Source: Trichobilharzia regenti
Lineage: Eukaryota; Platyhelminthes; Trematoda; Strigeidida; Schistosomatidae
Direction of reading: 5' to 3'
Length of the DNA: 64,000 nt
Assembly (NCBI GenBank): GCA_944472135.2
Contig: OX235264.1
Location: 83,586,319-83,650,318, forward strand
Shown: positions 21,800-32,090 of the stretch, piece by piece
Layout of the letters: every line of letters starts with the position of its first letter
How positions within the stretch are numbered: position 1 is the stretch's first letter
Notes under the pieces: model-generated
Told to the model about the DNA's origin: nothing
The model's input: only the letters and a program-made list of their open reading frames with translations
The model's database searches: none
Program-made: the position numbers and the translations under genes

Positions 21800-23046
21800 T
21801 GCATCGCCCTCCCATCCGGTGATAAGTGGCTTGACAGTATGTGTGCTATTTGCGTCAATATTGAGGCTGAAATTTCGTGTTGGCTGAGAAAATTTAGATT
21901 GGATGGGGGGGAGGTAGGTATTCCTTGTGGATAGTATGCTGGGGTAGAGTTACGTGTATCGCAGTTATGACTAATATTTTGTGTGTTTAAGTTATTTTCG
22001 TAAATATTAGTCCATTGACGGTCTTGGGTGGTCTGTATGCGATGGTTTTCGGGGATGTGGTGAGTCAAAAGGCCACCTTTAGGAAACATGCCTAGCGCAC
22101 TTGTTCCTTGTTGTAGAGGTCCCTGGATCAAACTTTTGTCTATAGTAGCCATAGATTGGAAAGTTGTGTCGGGGTAGGTGTATGCCTGCCCGTCGGGCTT
22201 CGACTTATTTTTAGGGTGCCCAGACATATAGCGTCTGTTGTGTCTATCGGACGAAGACTTGTTTGATGTTGGATGAATCGGCGGGTTACCTCTCTTTTCA
22301 TTGACGTTAGATTTATGGCGGTATGAGGGCTTATTCTGCTTCCCTGGTTTAGTGGTATGATTGGGGTCGCTTAAGTTAATGTTATCTGGTTCGCTGCTGA
22401 GAAACCTATCAGTGATGTGTTTGAGTACAGGTATTCTGGATGGCAGGGTTATTTTACTTCGTTTTGTATGCTCACTAATCTGAGTGCTGCTCGGGGAGGA
22501 TATGCTTAATGCTACATGCTCGAGCTTAGTCTTTTGCTTAACGTTGGTAGTGGTATTAGCGGCTGATGGTGATGTGGCTAGCGAGCATAACTCTGAAGAT
22601 GCATCTAAGTCTATGACCGTAGTTGCTTCATCGTTGAGTTTACTAGGTAAATTTTTATTATTTAAGAGTATTTCATGTATGTCTGTACCATTAGGTTTAC
22701 TCAAGTTTAAGGCGACAGAGTCTTCTATAGGACATTCTGCTGTTACGTAAGTTTTTGCGACACTTGGTACACTTGCGCGGCTACGTCTTTGACATGGCGT
22801 TAGGTCATGGGCAAGTTTAATATTACCATAAGGTGTGGATGAACTAATTAACTTATTTGACGACTGAAATTTCCTAGCATCATTAGGACTACTGAATTTA
22901 AACAGCACAGGGCAAGTATACTTTCCTGATTTTTTCCTGAGTCTGATTAGGTGGCAATTCGCTGATGGCATGCCACACGCTTGGAGACATGTCACTTTGA
23001 TTTTGTCCAGAGGCGTCCGATCAGGCAGATTGTAAGCGAGAACGTT
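21757..23046 (-). pseudogene. CR1-B ORF1, N-terminally truncated
   Basis: The element part begins at NVLAYNLPDRTPLDKI, the RRM-like block. The ~36 residues that precede it in the open frame (to 23154) are antisense gag leader, not LINE. After the RRM-like block (~80 residues) comes a long Ser/Thr/Asn-rich tail with basic stretches (RNPPIHPTSNKSSSDRHNRR), ending 43 bases into ORF2. The coiled coil expected upstream is lost, so multimer formation is unlikely. Compare the fuller ORF1 of CR1-A at 11409-12536. Confidence 0.75.
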
Positions 23047-23114
23047 GGTGCCGGTCAAGTCCTCTTTGAACAAGCAATATCTGGAACTATTTTGGAATTG
23101 GGTCAAGTTCAACA

Positions 23115-25070
23115 ATGCCTGGGTCAAAGAAGGGACAGAGTGTCTTGGATGCAAACAGGAAAGTAAGTCATGGTGACTTGTCTGTTACTTGTAACGATGT
23201 GTCTGATGTTAAGCATGACATGGTTGATGTTATTGTTTCGCCCTTCAGGGATAATAGGAACACCAAACTCCCTAGATTTGAACCACGGTGTTTTGATGGA
23301 AACCCGGCTGATTATTTACAATTTGTAAAGGAGTTTGAGATCATGTTGAGTGGTATTTTATTAAATGATGAATTGAAGTTAATGTATTTGATGAGATATT
23401 GCACTGGAGATGCTTCAAGAGCTATACAGTGCTGTACGTTTATGAAGCCAAAAGAGGGCTACTACGAGGCTCTGAGCATATTACGTCAAAGGTTTGGAAG
23501 ACCTTCGATGATTGCAGGGAAATTATTCGAGGCTGTTAAGGGTAATGGTGGTCAATTACAGGATGACTCCCAGGCACTCACTGAGTTTTTGGATAATTCG
23601 CTAATTTACAAGAATGGAATGATTTCGATGAATCGCATGAGTGACCTCAACTCGAGTTTTATACTAGAAGTAATAGCAAGACGTCTACCTACTCGACTGC
23701 AAAGGAAGTGGGTGAAGATGAGCTCCCGTATGGAGGATGAGGGTATCGAGCCAAAGTTTGATGATATCCTGAAACTGGTAAATACTAGTGTCAATGAATC
23801 TATGAGCAAGTTTTCCAGTCTGTTAGATCTCACCCCTAGAATAGAGCAGTCTGAGGGTAAAACGCACTCATTGATGACGAATAAGCCTCAGAGAGGTGGA
23901 TATCGAGAAGACTCCATGATGTCTAGTAATGCATATAGACCTAGTGAGTGTAACAGGTTTCGTAGTACATCCTCAACTGATAGGTTACAAGATGCAAGAC
24001 AAACACGGCTTTGTTTTACACGTGTGCAAGAGGTGCATACAGAAGTGAACTGTGAACCAGTGAGCAAGTTCAGTGATAAGCTAAATGTAAACTCCAGGTC
24101 TGACTCCGAATTGTGTGACGATAACGTTGTTGTGAAGAAGTCTGTAGTTGCAACTGGTAAGCCGTTGCTGAATAGAGTGTCACAGAATAGAGTTACTGCT
24201 TCAGAGTGGAGTTCTGACTCCAAACGTTTACAAGGTATTACTAGTCAGAGTGAAGTTATAAAACCTTTTATGATTTGCGAGGAGGAACCAAAATTGTCTA
24301 CTTCTGTTATTAAAGAGTTTGAAAATGATGAAGTTGACGGTAAAGTGAATATTCGTGATAATGATCATGATACTTCACAGTTGTCTTTGGTTGATCATTA
24401 TGAGATGAGGGATATGCCTACTACTGCTAAGTTAAATAAAGGTTCTGTACAACTACAACGTGAAGTAGAATTGAACGCAGATGCAGTTCCAAAAGGTGTG
24501 CATACTTGTGAGACAGTCAGTGTAATTGATCAGCGTGTAGCCCACCTATCATCAGATGCTAGCGCTAAACCTGAGCTAATAGTAAAAGACAGCAGTGGTA
24601 GTAATCTTGCAGTTGGACAACTATCTGAAAGCCGAAAAAGAACAGCTTCTGATCCACCGCGAAGTTCATCACCTTGTGTCACTCAGTCATCGTTGGTGTT
24701 TTCATCCACAATGAAACAGATGCCCATCAACTCAAGTATCTTGTGCAATGACTATGGTAGTATCAGTTCGTTTGAAAGGACGATTATCAATGGTCAGTTT
24801 AGTGTGGATAAGCCAAGTGTAAAGGAGAGAGTAATTGTTAAATTGACTTGCATGAATAAAGGCATTTCTAGTTTCAAGTTACTATTTGAATGTTATTATC
24901 TTTGGTGTAAATTACTCTGTTTCTACACTTGGATGATGAGATATGTCGTGTGTTTGTTGGTCATCTATATTCTACGATACAATGACATGGGCGTGATGCC
25001 GTTCAGATTTGAGGATATAGCTGATAGAAGGAAGTTAGCAAATGAACTCTGCAACGATTTTCCAACCTAG
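23115..25070 (+). CDS. Gag-like protein of copy 3, DUF1759, intact 651 aa
   Basis: It has the same start and domain order as copy 1: DUF1759 blocks LPRFEPRCFDGNPADY, LMYLMRYCTGDASRAI and ILRQRFGRPSMI within residues ~45-225; a knuckle remnant C300-x2-R303-x4-H308-x4-C313; an acidic Ser-rich middle; a hydrophobic segment near 586-622; and the C terminus ELCNDFPT. It differs from copy 1 at many residues yet keeps length and frame. The CR1-B insertion lies upstream in the leader, so the gag is intact but cut off from its 5' LTR by 6.4 kb. By family it would assemble particles; no enzyme is encoded with it. Confidence 0.82.
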   Translation: MPGSKKGQSVLDANRKVSHGDLSVTCNDVSDVKHDMVDVIVSPFRDNRNTKLPRFEPRCFDGNPADYLQFVKEFEIMLSGILLNDELKLMYLMRYCTGDASRAIQCCTFMKPKEGYYEALSILRQRFGRPSMIAGKLFEAVKGNGGQLQDDSQALTEFLDNSLIYKNGMISMNRMSDLNSSFILEVIARRLPTRLQRKWVKMSSRMEDEGIEPKFDDILKLVNTSVNESMSKFSSLLDLTPRIEQSEGKTHSLMTNKPQRGGYREDSMMSSNAYRPSECNRFRSTSSTDRLQDARQTRLCFTRVQEVHTEVNCEPVSKFSDKLNVNSRSDSELCDDNVVVKKSVVATGKPLLNRVSQNRVTASEWSSDSKRLQGITSQSEVIKPFMICEEEPKLSTSVIKEFENDEVDGKVNIRDNDHDTSQLSLVDHYEMRDMPTTAKLNKGSVQLQREVELNADAVPKGVHTCETVSVIDQRVAHLSSDASAKPELIVKDSSGSNLAVGQLSESRKRTASDPPRSSSPCVTQSSLVFSSTMKQMPINSSILCNDYGSISSFERTIINGQFSVDKPSVKERVIVKLTCMNKGISSFKLLFECYYLWCKLLCFYTWMMRYVVCLLVIYILRYNDMGVMPFRFEDIADRRKLANELCNDFPT

Positions 25071-26028
25071 GGCGTCAACCTGAGAAGGAATGCAGGCGTA
25101 CTGCTGTAAGTCCTACAGTTCTTCAAGGGTAGTTTGTCGTGTCAGAATCCACAACATTTGATGTGTTGATTGTACATATGTTTGTGTTAAATAGTTGTGT
25201 GAGTTCCAATTGATGTAATTGTTGGTTAGTCTTGTTTGTGTCTGGACATTCCACAACTTACAATCGTCAACGTGAGAAGGGTTGCAGGCGTACTGGTGTA
25301 AGTCCTGCAATTCTTCAAAGGAATTCCACCAAGACATGATCGGCAAGGTTGTTTGTACTATTTGTATATACGTGTGGTGTGTCATATCAATTGGTGTTTT
25401 TATGGTTTCATTGTGTTTACTTGTTGTTTTCGTATCTTGTTGTTATTGCGTAATTTTGTTGAAATTTTCGTCGTGATTACTTCTGAAGTTGTTTCGAGTC
25501 TTCTACATCCATGAATGAATAGATTGTTGTTAAGGACAGCAGATGGGTCGCATACGCCGTGGAGGCTAGGCTATTGCTGAGAATGAAATGCACACGGAGA
25601 TAATTGTTAGCTGCGGTCCGACACGCCGGGGAGAAAGAGTGTAAACGACTGAGGCTCGCATGCGTCACCGCTACTAGAACTGAGGCAGAATGAGTGAAAA
25701 GCGATTTCAGTGATAATTGATAGTGAATAGAAAAGAGGATGCTTGAAGAGTATCATCAGTTGGTGCTATGGTCACGTTGCATTCTGCAAGAGTCATTCTA
25801 GCAAGTGGCGATTGTGTTGCAAGATGTCAAGAGGATACCTTTATCTGGAGGCGCAGGTCGTCAGCGATGTGTGAGATTGTGCTGTGGGTATGCTTGTGGT
25901 GTGTTGGCTTTTCTGTTTGTTTTCCATTTCAGCTCTGTCCGTGTGACCCAGGTTCTCGCAATGGCATCCAAGTCAACGTGTATTGTTCCTGATGGAAGAA
26001 AGAGATGGATCGGTATTTTGCCGGGGAG

Positions 26029-26388
26029 TGTCAATGTAGTTGAAGATTGAACGATCAATTCTTGGTTGTTTGCTCAAAATCAACTTCCCCGATTTTCGCG
26101 GAGGCATCAATACGACAGTCATCGTCTCATCGGTCGCTGTTCAGAAAGAAGAGTGAGATATCGTCAGAAGTAATATAACGATTTATTATTGTAATATTTG
26201 TTTACAGACCTTAGTTCGCTTATTCCTTTTATATGTTGGTGTAACAATAAACAAATCTAAAGCGGCAGATCAGTGTTTTGGTTTTTGCGTCCGTTATAAC
26301 TAAGCGTTTCTGAGAAATCTTCGAAGAACAGCGTGAGCCCGAGCGTAGCGAGAGCTAGGCATTAACGGTTTATGAGACGTGATTGACA
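26029..26388 (+). repeat. LTR 3 of the array
   Basis: It is 360 bp, preceded by cggggag and ending gattgaca, with about three substitutions relative to LTR 2, all in the last 60 bases. The duplication atagt follows at 26389. Confidence 0.88.
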
Positions 26389-26393
26389 ATAGT

Positions 26394-26504
26394 ACTTGTG
26401 CATGTATTACAACAAGATAAATTTTATGTAACGAATCACGTAAAAATGTAACGCAAATGTTGAACGTACCGCGAATGAACGAAATTCAGTATTATTAATT
26501 ATTA
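26394..26504 (-). other. Probable 5' end of CR1-A, displaced by the LTR array
   Basis: The atagt target duplication implies that sequence right of 26393 was originally continuous with 12580 and below. It should therefore be the 5' UTR edge of CR1-A, or its target. No coding content is seen. Confidence 0.5.
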
Positions 26505-26699
26505 TTTTTTTATTTTACTTTGATTGTAGCTTGGAACCACAGAGTATTTTTGGTGCAAGTATGAAATTTTCAGCATGTGATATCGGTAGCCCAAATTTTT
26601 CAGGCTGACTATTGATATCAGGTGTGCGTCGGCAGGGAATCGAACCCCGGACCATGTGCATGGTCGGCGAGAATCCTAACCACTGTGCCACCGACGCAC
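26505..26699 (-). repeat. tRNA-derived SINE (type B), antisense copy
   Basis: On the minus strand the head (26698-26624) folds like a tRNA. The acceptor strands GCGTCGG and CCGACGC pair perfectly, TGGCACAGTGG fits an A box, and GGTTCGATTCC is a perfect B box. The arm where an anticodon loop would be is replaced by a GACCAT/ATGGTC hairpin, so it is not a working tRNA. A ~110-bp body with gaaaatttcatact and ccaagct blocks and an A/T-rich tail (aaataaaaaaataat) follows. A second copy is at 48305-48495. RNA polymerase III would drive it, with a LINE enzyme needed for movement. Confidence 0.8.
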
Positions 26700-26750
26700 T
26701 GGACAGCTGTTTTGTCCTAGTTTGGGGCTCTTCAGCAGTTCTCACCCACC
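26700..26750 (-). repeat. SM-alpha-like SINE, hammerhead-like part (antisense)
   Basis: On the minus strand it reads ggtgggtgagaactgctga, then agagccccaaactaggac, then aaaacagctgtccagt. This is the decayed hammerhead-like block of the repeat. It stops at ccagt, the point where the minus-strand piece at 5760 resumes with actccc. It appears to be the missing half of that repeat. Confidence 0.6.
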
Positions 26751-27070
26751 GAGACGAAACAGGTGTTCAGTACTCCCTGGTTGGTTTTCCAATGGGTCTC
26801 TAACCAATGTCAGCTCATGATGAAAATCCTGCAACCAATCTAATCCCTACAAACTAACACTTGAATATCAATGAGCTGCTCACTAGCGACTTGCCCCATT
26901 CGGGTAAGTAGTTACGTGGGGCTCTAGTGAAAAGTCGTGACCAGTAGGGTGCAGCAGGCCGGGTGTGAGGACAAATAATCGCCGAAGACATTGGCTGGGG
27001 TCGCGCTATATCGTGAATTGGTAGAAGTCAGAATTCGTGGGCTATTAGATTGGGTCACAGTGGCTTAATG
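26751..27070 (+). repeat. SM-alpha-like repeat, left half, interrupted by CR1-C
   Basis: It starts inside the hammerhead-like block (gacgaaacagg), then cagtactccctgg, the tctctaacc and atgatgaaaatcc blocks, and the next unit's gctcactagcgact, ccagtaggg, gaagacattgg and tcgtgaattgg blocks, ending at cttaatg (27070). The right half continues at 31920. The intact relative at 62130-62525 shows the uninterrupted order. Confidence 0.7.
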
Positions 27071-27132
27071 TAAGCCCATCCCTGACTACCACCTCAAAAA
27101 TCTACCTGAAGTCTTCCTACGATCCAAAGATA

Positions 27133-30022
27133 TTGGTAAATGAGTCTGATAACATGTATATAGAGGATACTCACGGATTATTTTACCAAGATGTTGTCCG
27201 CTCACTGAAACCACATAGCCAGTGTTTATCTATTATCCTAGTAAATACGAGATCAGTTCTAAGCAAACACTTAGCACTAAGTACAATAGCTTCTATATGC
27301 AGACCGTCATTGATTATGATCACCGAAGCCTGGTGCACAAGTGAAATCTCCAATGACAGCCTAAGGATTGATAAATACAACCTTTTTCGCGGGGACAGAC
27401 GGACAGGTCGTGGGGGTGGAACACTAATTTACTGTGAACAATCCATGTGTGCAACCCAGTTTAGTAACCCAATTCTGTCACAACTCAATGACTCGATCTG
27501 GGTCGAAATAAAAGTTGTCAGAAGTAAACCTATACTTGTGGGTTGTGTGTACCGGCCCCCTTCATCCAGCAGGGAATATGATAATATGCTTAGCAATATC
27601 TTTAATGTTACAGCCAATCTTCCTTTCAGTTATAAAATTATCGGAGGCGATTTCAACTTGCCAGAAGTATCATGGTCTTCACTCCGAGGACCCCAAAGGT
27701 ACGATAATCTCATAAATTCCATCGTCACAGGAGGGTGGACACAACACATAAATTCACCCACTAGATCCGCAAATATCCTAGACCTTATTTTCACGAACAA
27801 CATAACGCCATCTACCGTACATGTTGGACATGAATTTCCAGGTAGTGACCATAGAATAGTAGTTTGTTCTTTTGACATCTTTCCTGAAACAAAACGCAGA
27901 GATGAAGCTGGCCAGATACCTATGAGATTGTACACACATGCTGACTGGGACTTGTATCAGCACCTAATTAGATGTTCTAATTGGGACTCGTACTTTTCGA
28001 ACCAGTCCTTAGATGCAATTCTTAACAACTTCTATCAGAATATTAACTCAATTCACGACGTCATTGCACCCGAGAAGATTCTTAACTTCAGATTCCCCCA
28101 AAGTGATTATATTCCGACATCGTTTAGAAGAAGTCTACGTAAGCACTCAATAAAATACTACAGATATCATGACTTATCGTCATTAATTGCCATAACGTCC
28201 CTTCTCAGTAGAATTGAAGAGTTGAGAAATATAGGCCTCAGAAACAAAGAAATGCAGGCCATTCATGCACCGCATAACTCAGGAGAAATAGCCAAACTTT
28301 TTAAAAGTAGGTTGATGAACTCCAAAACACCCTATCCGAAAATAATATACTTAGACGGCATTGCTTACGAAAATAATGAGGCGATATGTGAACTGTTTAG
28401 CAAGCACTTCGCCAGATTATACACCTTAGAGAACGATGAAGTCGTGGATTTCCCACGTAAAACAGACGAATGTTTAAGTGACATAATTTTCACCACACAT
28501 GAGATCGATAAAGCTGTCGCAAATCTTAAGCTTAGTAACACTACTGGCCCAGACGGTATATCTTCCGTTCTGCTGAAAAAAGGTGGTAATGACATGAGTT
28601 TACTCTTACTCAAGTTATACTCAATTTCATTAAGCGATGGGACATACCCTAACTGCTGGAAGAAGTCTTATATTGTACCTATCCATAAATACGGGCCTAT
28701 AGCTGATATCAACAACTACCGCCCCATCAACATCACGTCTGTAGTTTCACGTGTAATGGAAAAGATAGTTAAGACTCAAATCATTCAGTACTTGCTGTCA
28801 AATGACCTACTATCCCCATCCCAATACGGTTTCTTAAGTAGAAGGTCGTGCATTACTTGCCACTTAGATTATTTTGACTACATCACACAAAGCATTGATA
28901 ATGGGCGTTCGGTAACAACATTGTTTCTTGACGTTAGCAAGGCCTTCGATAAAGTCCCACATATCAGACTCCTAACAAAACTCCAATCCTACGGAATAAC
29001 CGGAAATCTTCACAAATGGATAAGTTCTTTTCTCACAGAAAGAGAGCAATTAGTCAAAATCAACCACCAGTTGTCTTCCTCAAAGCCGATAACCAGTGGT
29101 GTAATACAAGGTAGTGTTCTTGGCCCTATTCTATTCCTCTTATTTATAAATGACATAGTCTCTGTAATCAAGTATGGCAAGCCATACCTTTTTGCAGATG
29201 ATCTCAAGATAGTATATGATTATGGGTACGGTGATATGAGCGTCGAAAGCAAGATCCAACAAGACTTAAATGATCTAGGCGATTGGAGCGAAAAGTGGCA
29301 ACTGACTTTCAACCCAGACAAGTGCGGTATAACCCACCTTGGACGCTGGAAACCGATAATGTGCCTATATGTACGGTAAGCTCCTCTCAAAACTGAACAC
29401 AGTCACAGATCTCGGGATAACATACTCAGATTTATCCTTTTCCGATCATGCAAATAAGGTTGTATCTGACTGTAAACGACTTACTGGCTTTGTACTGCGT
29501 AACTTCTACACCCAAGAAGCAAGATTAGCTATATATAGGACATGTATCCGTCCCAAACTTGAATATTGTGCTCTCCTATTTAGTAACCTCAGGACTGTAG
29601 ACAGAAAAAAAATCGAAAGTGTCCAGAGATTCCTCACGAAACGCATAATAGGGTTCGACCAACAAGTGGAATATGTTGACAGGTGTGTACGTCTGAAATT
29701 AGAGCCTCTGTGGTTAAGGAGAGTGAAGTGCAACCTATTTCTACTCTTCAAAGTCATTAGGAAACACTGCTACAGTAACTCATCCATAACTTGGGAAAAT
29801 ATTAAATCATATCAGCTGCGAAACCACGACTACCTTGTCAAGGTGGCTACCCACAGAAAATCCATTAGGGCAAACTTTTTCACCATAAAATATTGCACTC
29901 TTTGGAACCAACTACCACCTGAAATAAGATGTTGTGAAAACCCTGATGGGTTCAAACGGAGCCTAGAAAGACACTTTAACATGTCCACCCTAGCTCGTCT
30001 AAAAGACCACAACTGTTGGTAG
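27133..30022 (+). pseudogene. CR1-C ORF2: endonuclease-reverse transcriptase, split by a 2-bp deletion
   Basis: Endonuclease part: ILVNTRSVLSK, MITEAW, GRGGGT, IIGGDFNLPE (Cys of the usual CGDFN replaced by Gly) and FPGSDHR. RT part: NYRPINITSVVSRVMEK, LFLDVSKAFDKV, VIQGSVLGPILF and LFADDLKIV. The first frame ends at 29379. The C-terminal CR1 domain continues in another frame from 29369 to 30022. The copy at 48636-51716 has two more bases at this point (49149 region) and is open throughout, so the break is a 2-bp deletion near 29371. It would otherwise be a functional enzyme lacking only its extreme N terminus. Confidence 0.87.
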
Positions 30023-31919
30023 AACGGAAATTGAAGGCCAGTCCAGTCTTCAGTATAGTCACATACGTATATCTCGACTCTAATACTCACGCAGCGAACG
30101 TTAACTAATTTACTGATTTCTATTCTCTATAATTTTCACTAAGTTGTGTTGGTAAAAGTAACACTGGAAATAATTGTAATAGCATCCACACCTTTTAACG
30201 TTTTACATATGTATATACTAATATAATAATACTTATTAATCATGCATGTTCAATTCTTAAATTAGATGGATATTAAAATACTTAAAATATTAAAATATTT
30301 ATGCATCAAATGTTCTCTTGCTTTACCACGCTTGTTTCCCTTATAACACTCAATTATTGAACCTAGTGTAATATTTGATATACGAACTATATTATTGATT
30401 ATACTCTTATCATATATGGTTTGATTTACTCTACGGCTCCCTGTAGACTAACCACCATTCTTCAGTATACACACACTGCAGTATTGTTAAAAAATGCCAA
30501 AATTTCGTTGGTTCTGTGTTAATATCTTTTTATAATATGTCTAGACACGTTACTTTGCAATGTCAGATGTTTACTATATATAAGTACTCTAAGTCCTGCC
30601 AACCGACCTTACCTTCAGTCCATACTACCTAAATTGAACCTTAACTATAGTATTCTGCTAAATCTTGCTCCACTATTCACAATACCTATTCGTTTCACTC
30701 TTTAAGGTTTTAACTTCTTATAAAGTAATCTGTTCATCAGGATGCATGCACACATATATAATATGTTCGTAAAGATGTACGTGGAGACCTATTGGAAGCA
30801 CTCATTAAGAAAGCTAGGGAGATGGAATATGGGGTACGAACATGTCTGGTACCAAGCAATATATTTGCGGTAGCCATAATAATCATAGTCTCAGAGCCTA
30901 ACATCAAAAAAGGAGGGAGGGTGGTGCTAGCTGATCAGTAGATATGGTGGTGGTCACTAAGGTGAATCGCCCCATTCTGCAGGAACAGCAATACACAAAT
31001 TAAAGGCTCGAGATATTTCTGATTTTTATGAGGGCTTAGATCTTTATCTTGAAAAAGATAATAGTGAACGCCTTGACAGATCATGCTTCTACCTTTAAAT
31101 ATATACCATTCGCTCAGCCTATTGTTGAGATGCGACCACGTGGGATCTGCACAGATTTATGGGGCATCTTATAAATTAACTTGCTATCCATTGTCAGATC
31201 TTTAAATACCACTTCACAATATCTTGTCTCACTTATTTTCTAATAACGTCTTTACTTGATCCTCATTATATTCCATTAAACCTAACATTTTATAGCTCTT
31301 TATGAATTTGATTCGACTTATTCTATTCCTATTCTCTGGAGGGTACGGTTGTGCACCAAATAGACAAAAAAGCATGAAATAAAAACAACTGGCTTGAAAA
31401 TAATTGTATTAAAGCCAAAAGTGGACATCATGATAGTACGAAATATATTGGTTTCATTATACATTGCAAATGAACGTTGTCGGCCTAAGGATTAATTACT
31501 TCCCCATTCTGTTTTCTATATAAATGTGTTTATTAATGATATATTTCACTCACTTAATCTATTACACTTTAATGATTCACCTTAGCACTTTAACTTTTCT
31601 AAAACAGCTTCCAATCCCTTGTAAACGTTGTACTTACCTCAATATTGGTTGGTTATCGTATGCCTACAACCACGGGATGAAAACGAAACGAAGTCGATTT
31701 TCCCGCTCAACCTGGAGGACAACTATACAATTCAATAACTATACGGCCTAGTTCAGACAATGAGTGTAATTATATATATATCAAATATTTAACTGTTGAA
31801 ACATTATTAACTTGTAGACAATTTAAGATTTGACATTATAACATACTTGATCGTGCCTGTAAAAATGGCATGCATTTTCATGTAAATTTATGTTTATATG
31901 AAAATAAAATTATTATTAT
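30023..31919 (+). other. 3' UTR of CR1-C
   Basis: Non-coding, with the last ~1.4 kb nearly matching the 3' UTR of CR1-B and the end attattatta. Relative to the copy at 49804-51716 it lacks about 21 bases near 30585. The terminal ~55 bases contain catgtaaatttatgtttat, the block also found as a tiny insertion at 46961-47010. Confidence 0.75.
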
Positions 31920-32090
31920 AATGGTCTGCGAGCTCGCCTTGTAACCAGAATGTCCTTGGTTCGAACCTCTTGTGGTGGGTGCGTTATGATGAAGAGTTCC
32001 AAACTAGGACGAAAGAGCTGTCCAGTACTCCCTGGTTGGTTTTCCAATGGTTCTTTAACGAATGTCAGATCATGATGAAAATGCAGTAAG
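31920..32090 (+). repeat. SM-alpha-like repeat, right half, with hammerhead-like core
   Basis: After the CR1-C end it resumes with a tRNA-like block (A-box-like tggtctgcgagctc; B-box ggttcgaacc near 31958). It then has a hammerhead-like stretch at 31984-32022: tatgatga, agagttccaaactaggac, gaaag. Next come gctgtccagtactccctgg and the atgatgaaaat block. The first core base is A rather than C and extra bases precede stem II, so self-cleavage is doubtful. Confidence 0.65.

Larger units (their letters stand above)
16631..23046 (-). mobile_element. CR1-like LINE, subfamily B, 5'-truncated, intact ORF2
   Basis: It is inserted in the leader of array unit 2: the host reads ...gttcatcttt before it and ggtgccggtc after it, with only three bases (cct) missing relative to the uninterrupted leader of unit 1. 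On the minus strand the order is ORF1 (truncated at its N terminus by the 5' junction at 23046), ORF2 (21799-18722, 1025 aa) overlapping ORF1 by 43 bases, a 2.1-kb 3' UTR, and an end in ATT repeats. ORF2 has no stop or frameshift, so this is the best-preserved LINE coding region in the window. Confidence 0.88.
12586..26388 (+). mobile_element. Triple-LTR tandem array of the gag-only element (copies 2 and 3), split by CR1-B
   Basis: The order is LTR (12586-12945), internal 1 (12946-16197), LTR (16198-16557), internal 2 (16558-16630 then 23047-26028), LTR (26029-26388). The array as a whole is flanked by atagt at 12581-12585 and 26389-26393, a 5-bp target duplication, while the middle LTR has no duplication of its own. 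It sits in the 5' UTR of CR1-A. LTRs 1 and 2 differ at one position and LTR 3 at about three more. One nested insertion, CR1-B, interrupts internal 2 in its leader. Confidence 0.88.
27071..31919 (+). mobile_element. CR1-like LINE, subfamily C, starting just before ORF2
   Basis: It is inserted in the SM-alpha-like repeat. The tetramer aatg occurs at 27067-27070 and again at 31920-31923, a short target duplication or microhomology. It contains ~60 bases of leader, ORF2 (27133-30022, with one frameshift), a 1.9-kb 3' UTR and an attattatta end. ORF1 is absent, so it is 5'-truncated. A shorter, nearly identical copy lies at 48636-51716. Confidence 0.85.

Noticed and set aside
21757..23154. ORF1 of CR1-B taken as starting at 23154
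   Set aside because: The first ~36 residues are antisense gag leader from the interrupted array. The LINE part begins at 23046.
26624..26698. tRNA gene on the minus strand
   Set aside because: Acceptor, A box and B box look right, but the anticodon arm is replaced by another hairpin, and the same head with the same body recurs at 48305. It is a SINE head.
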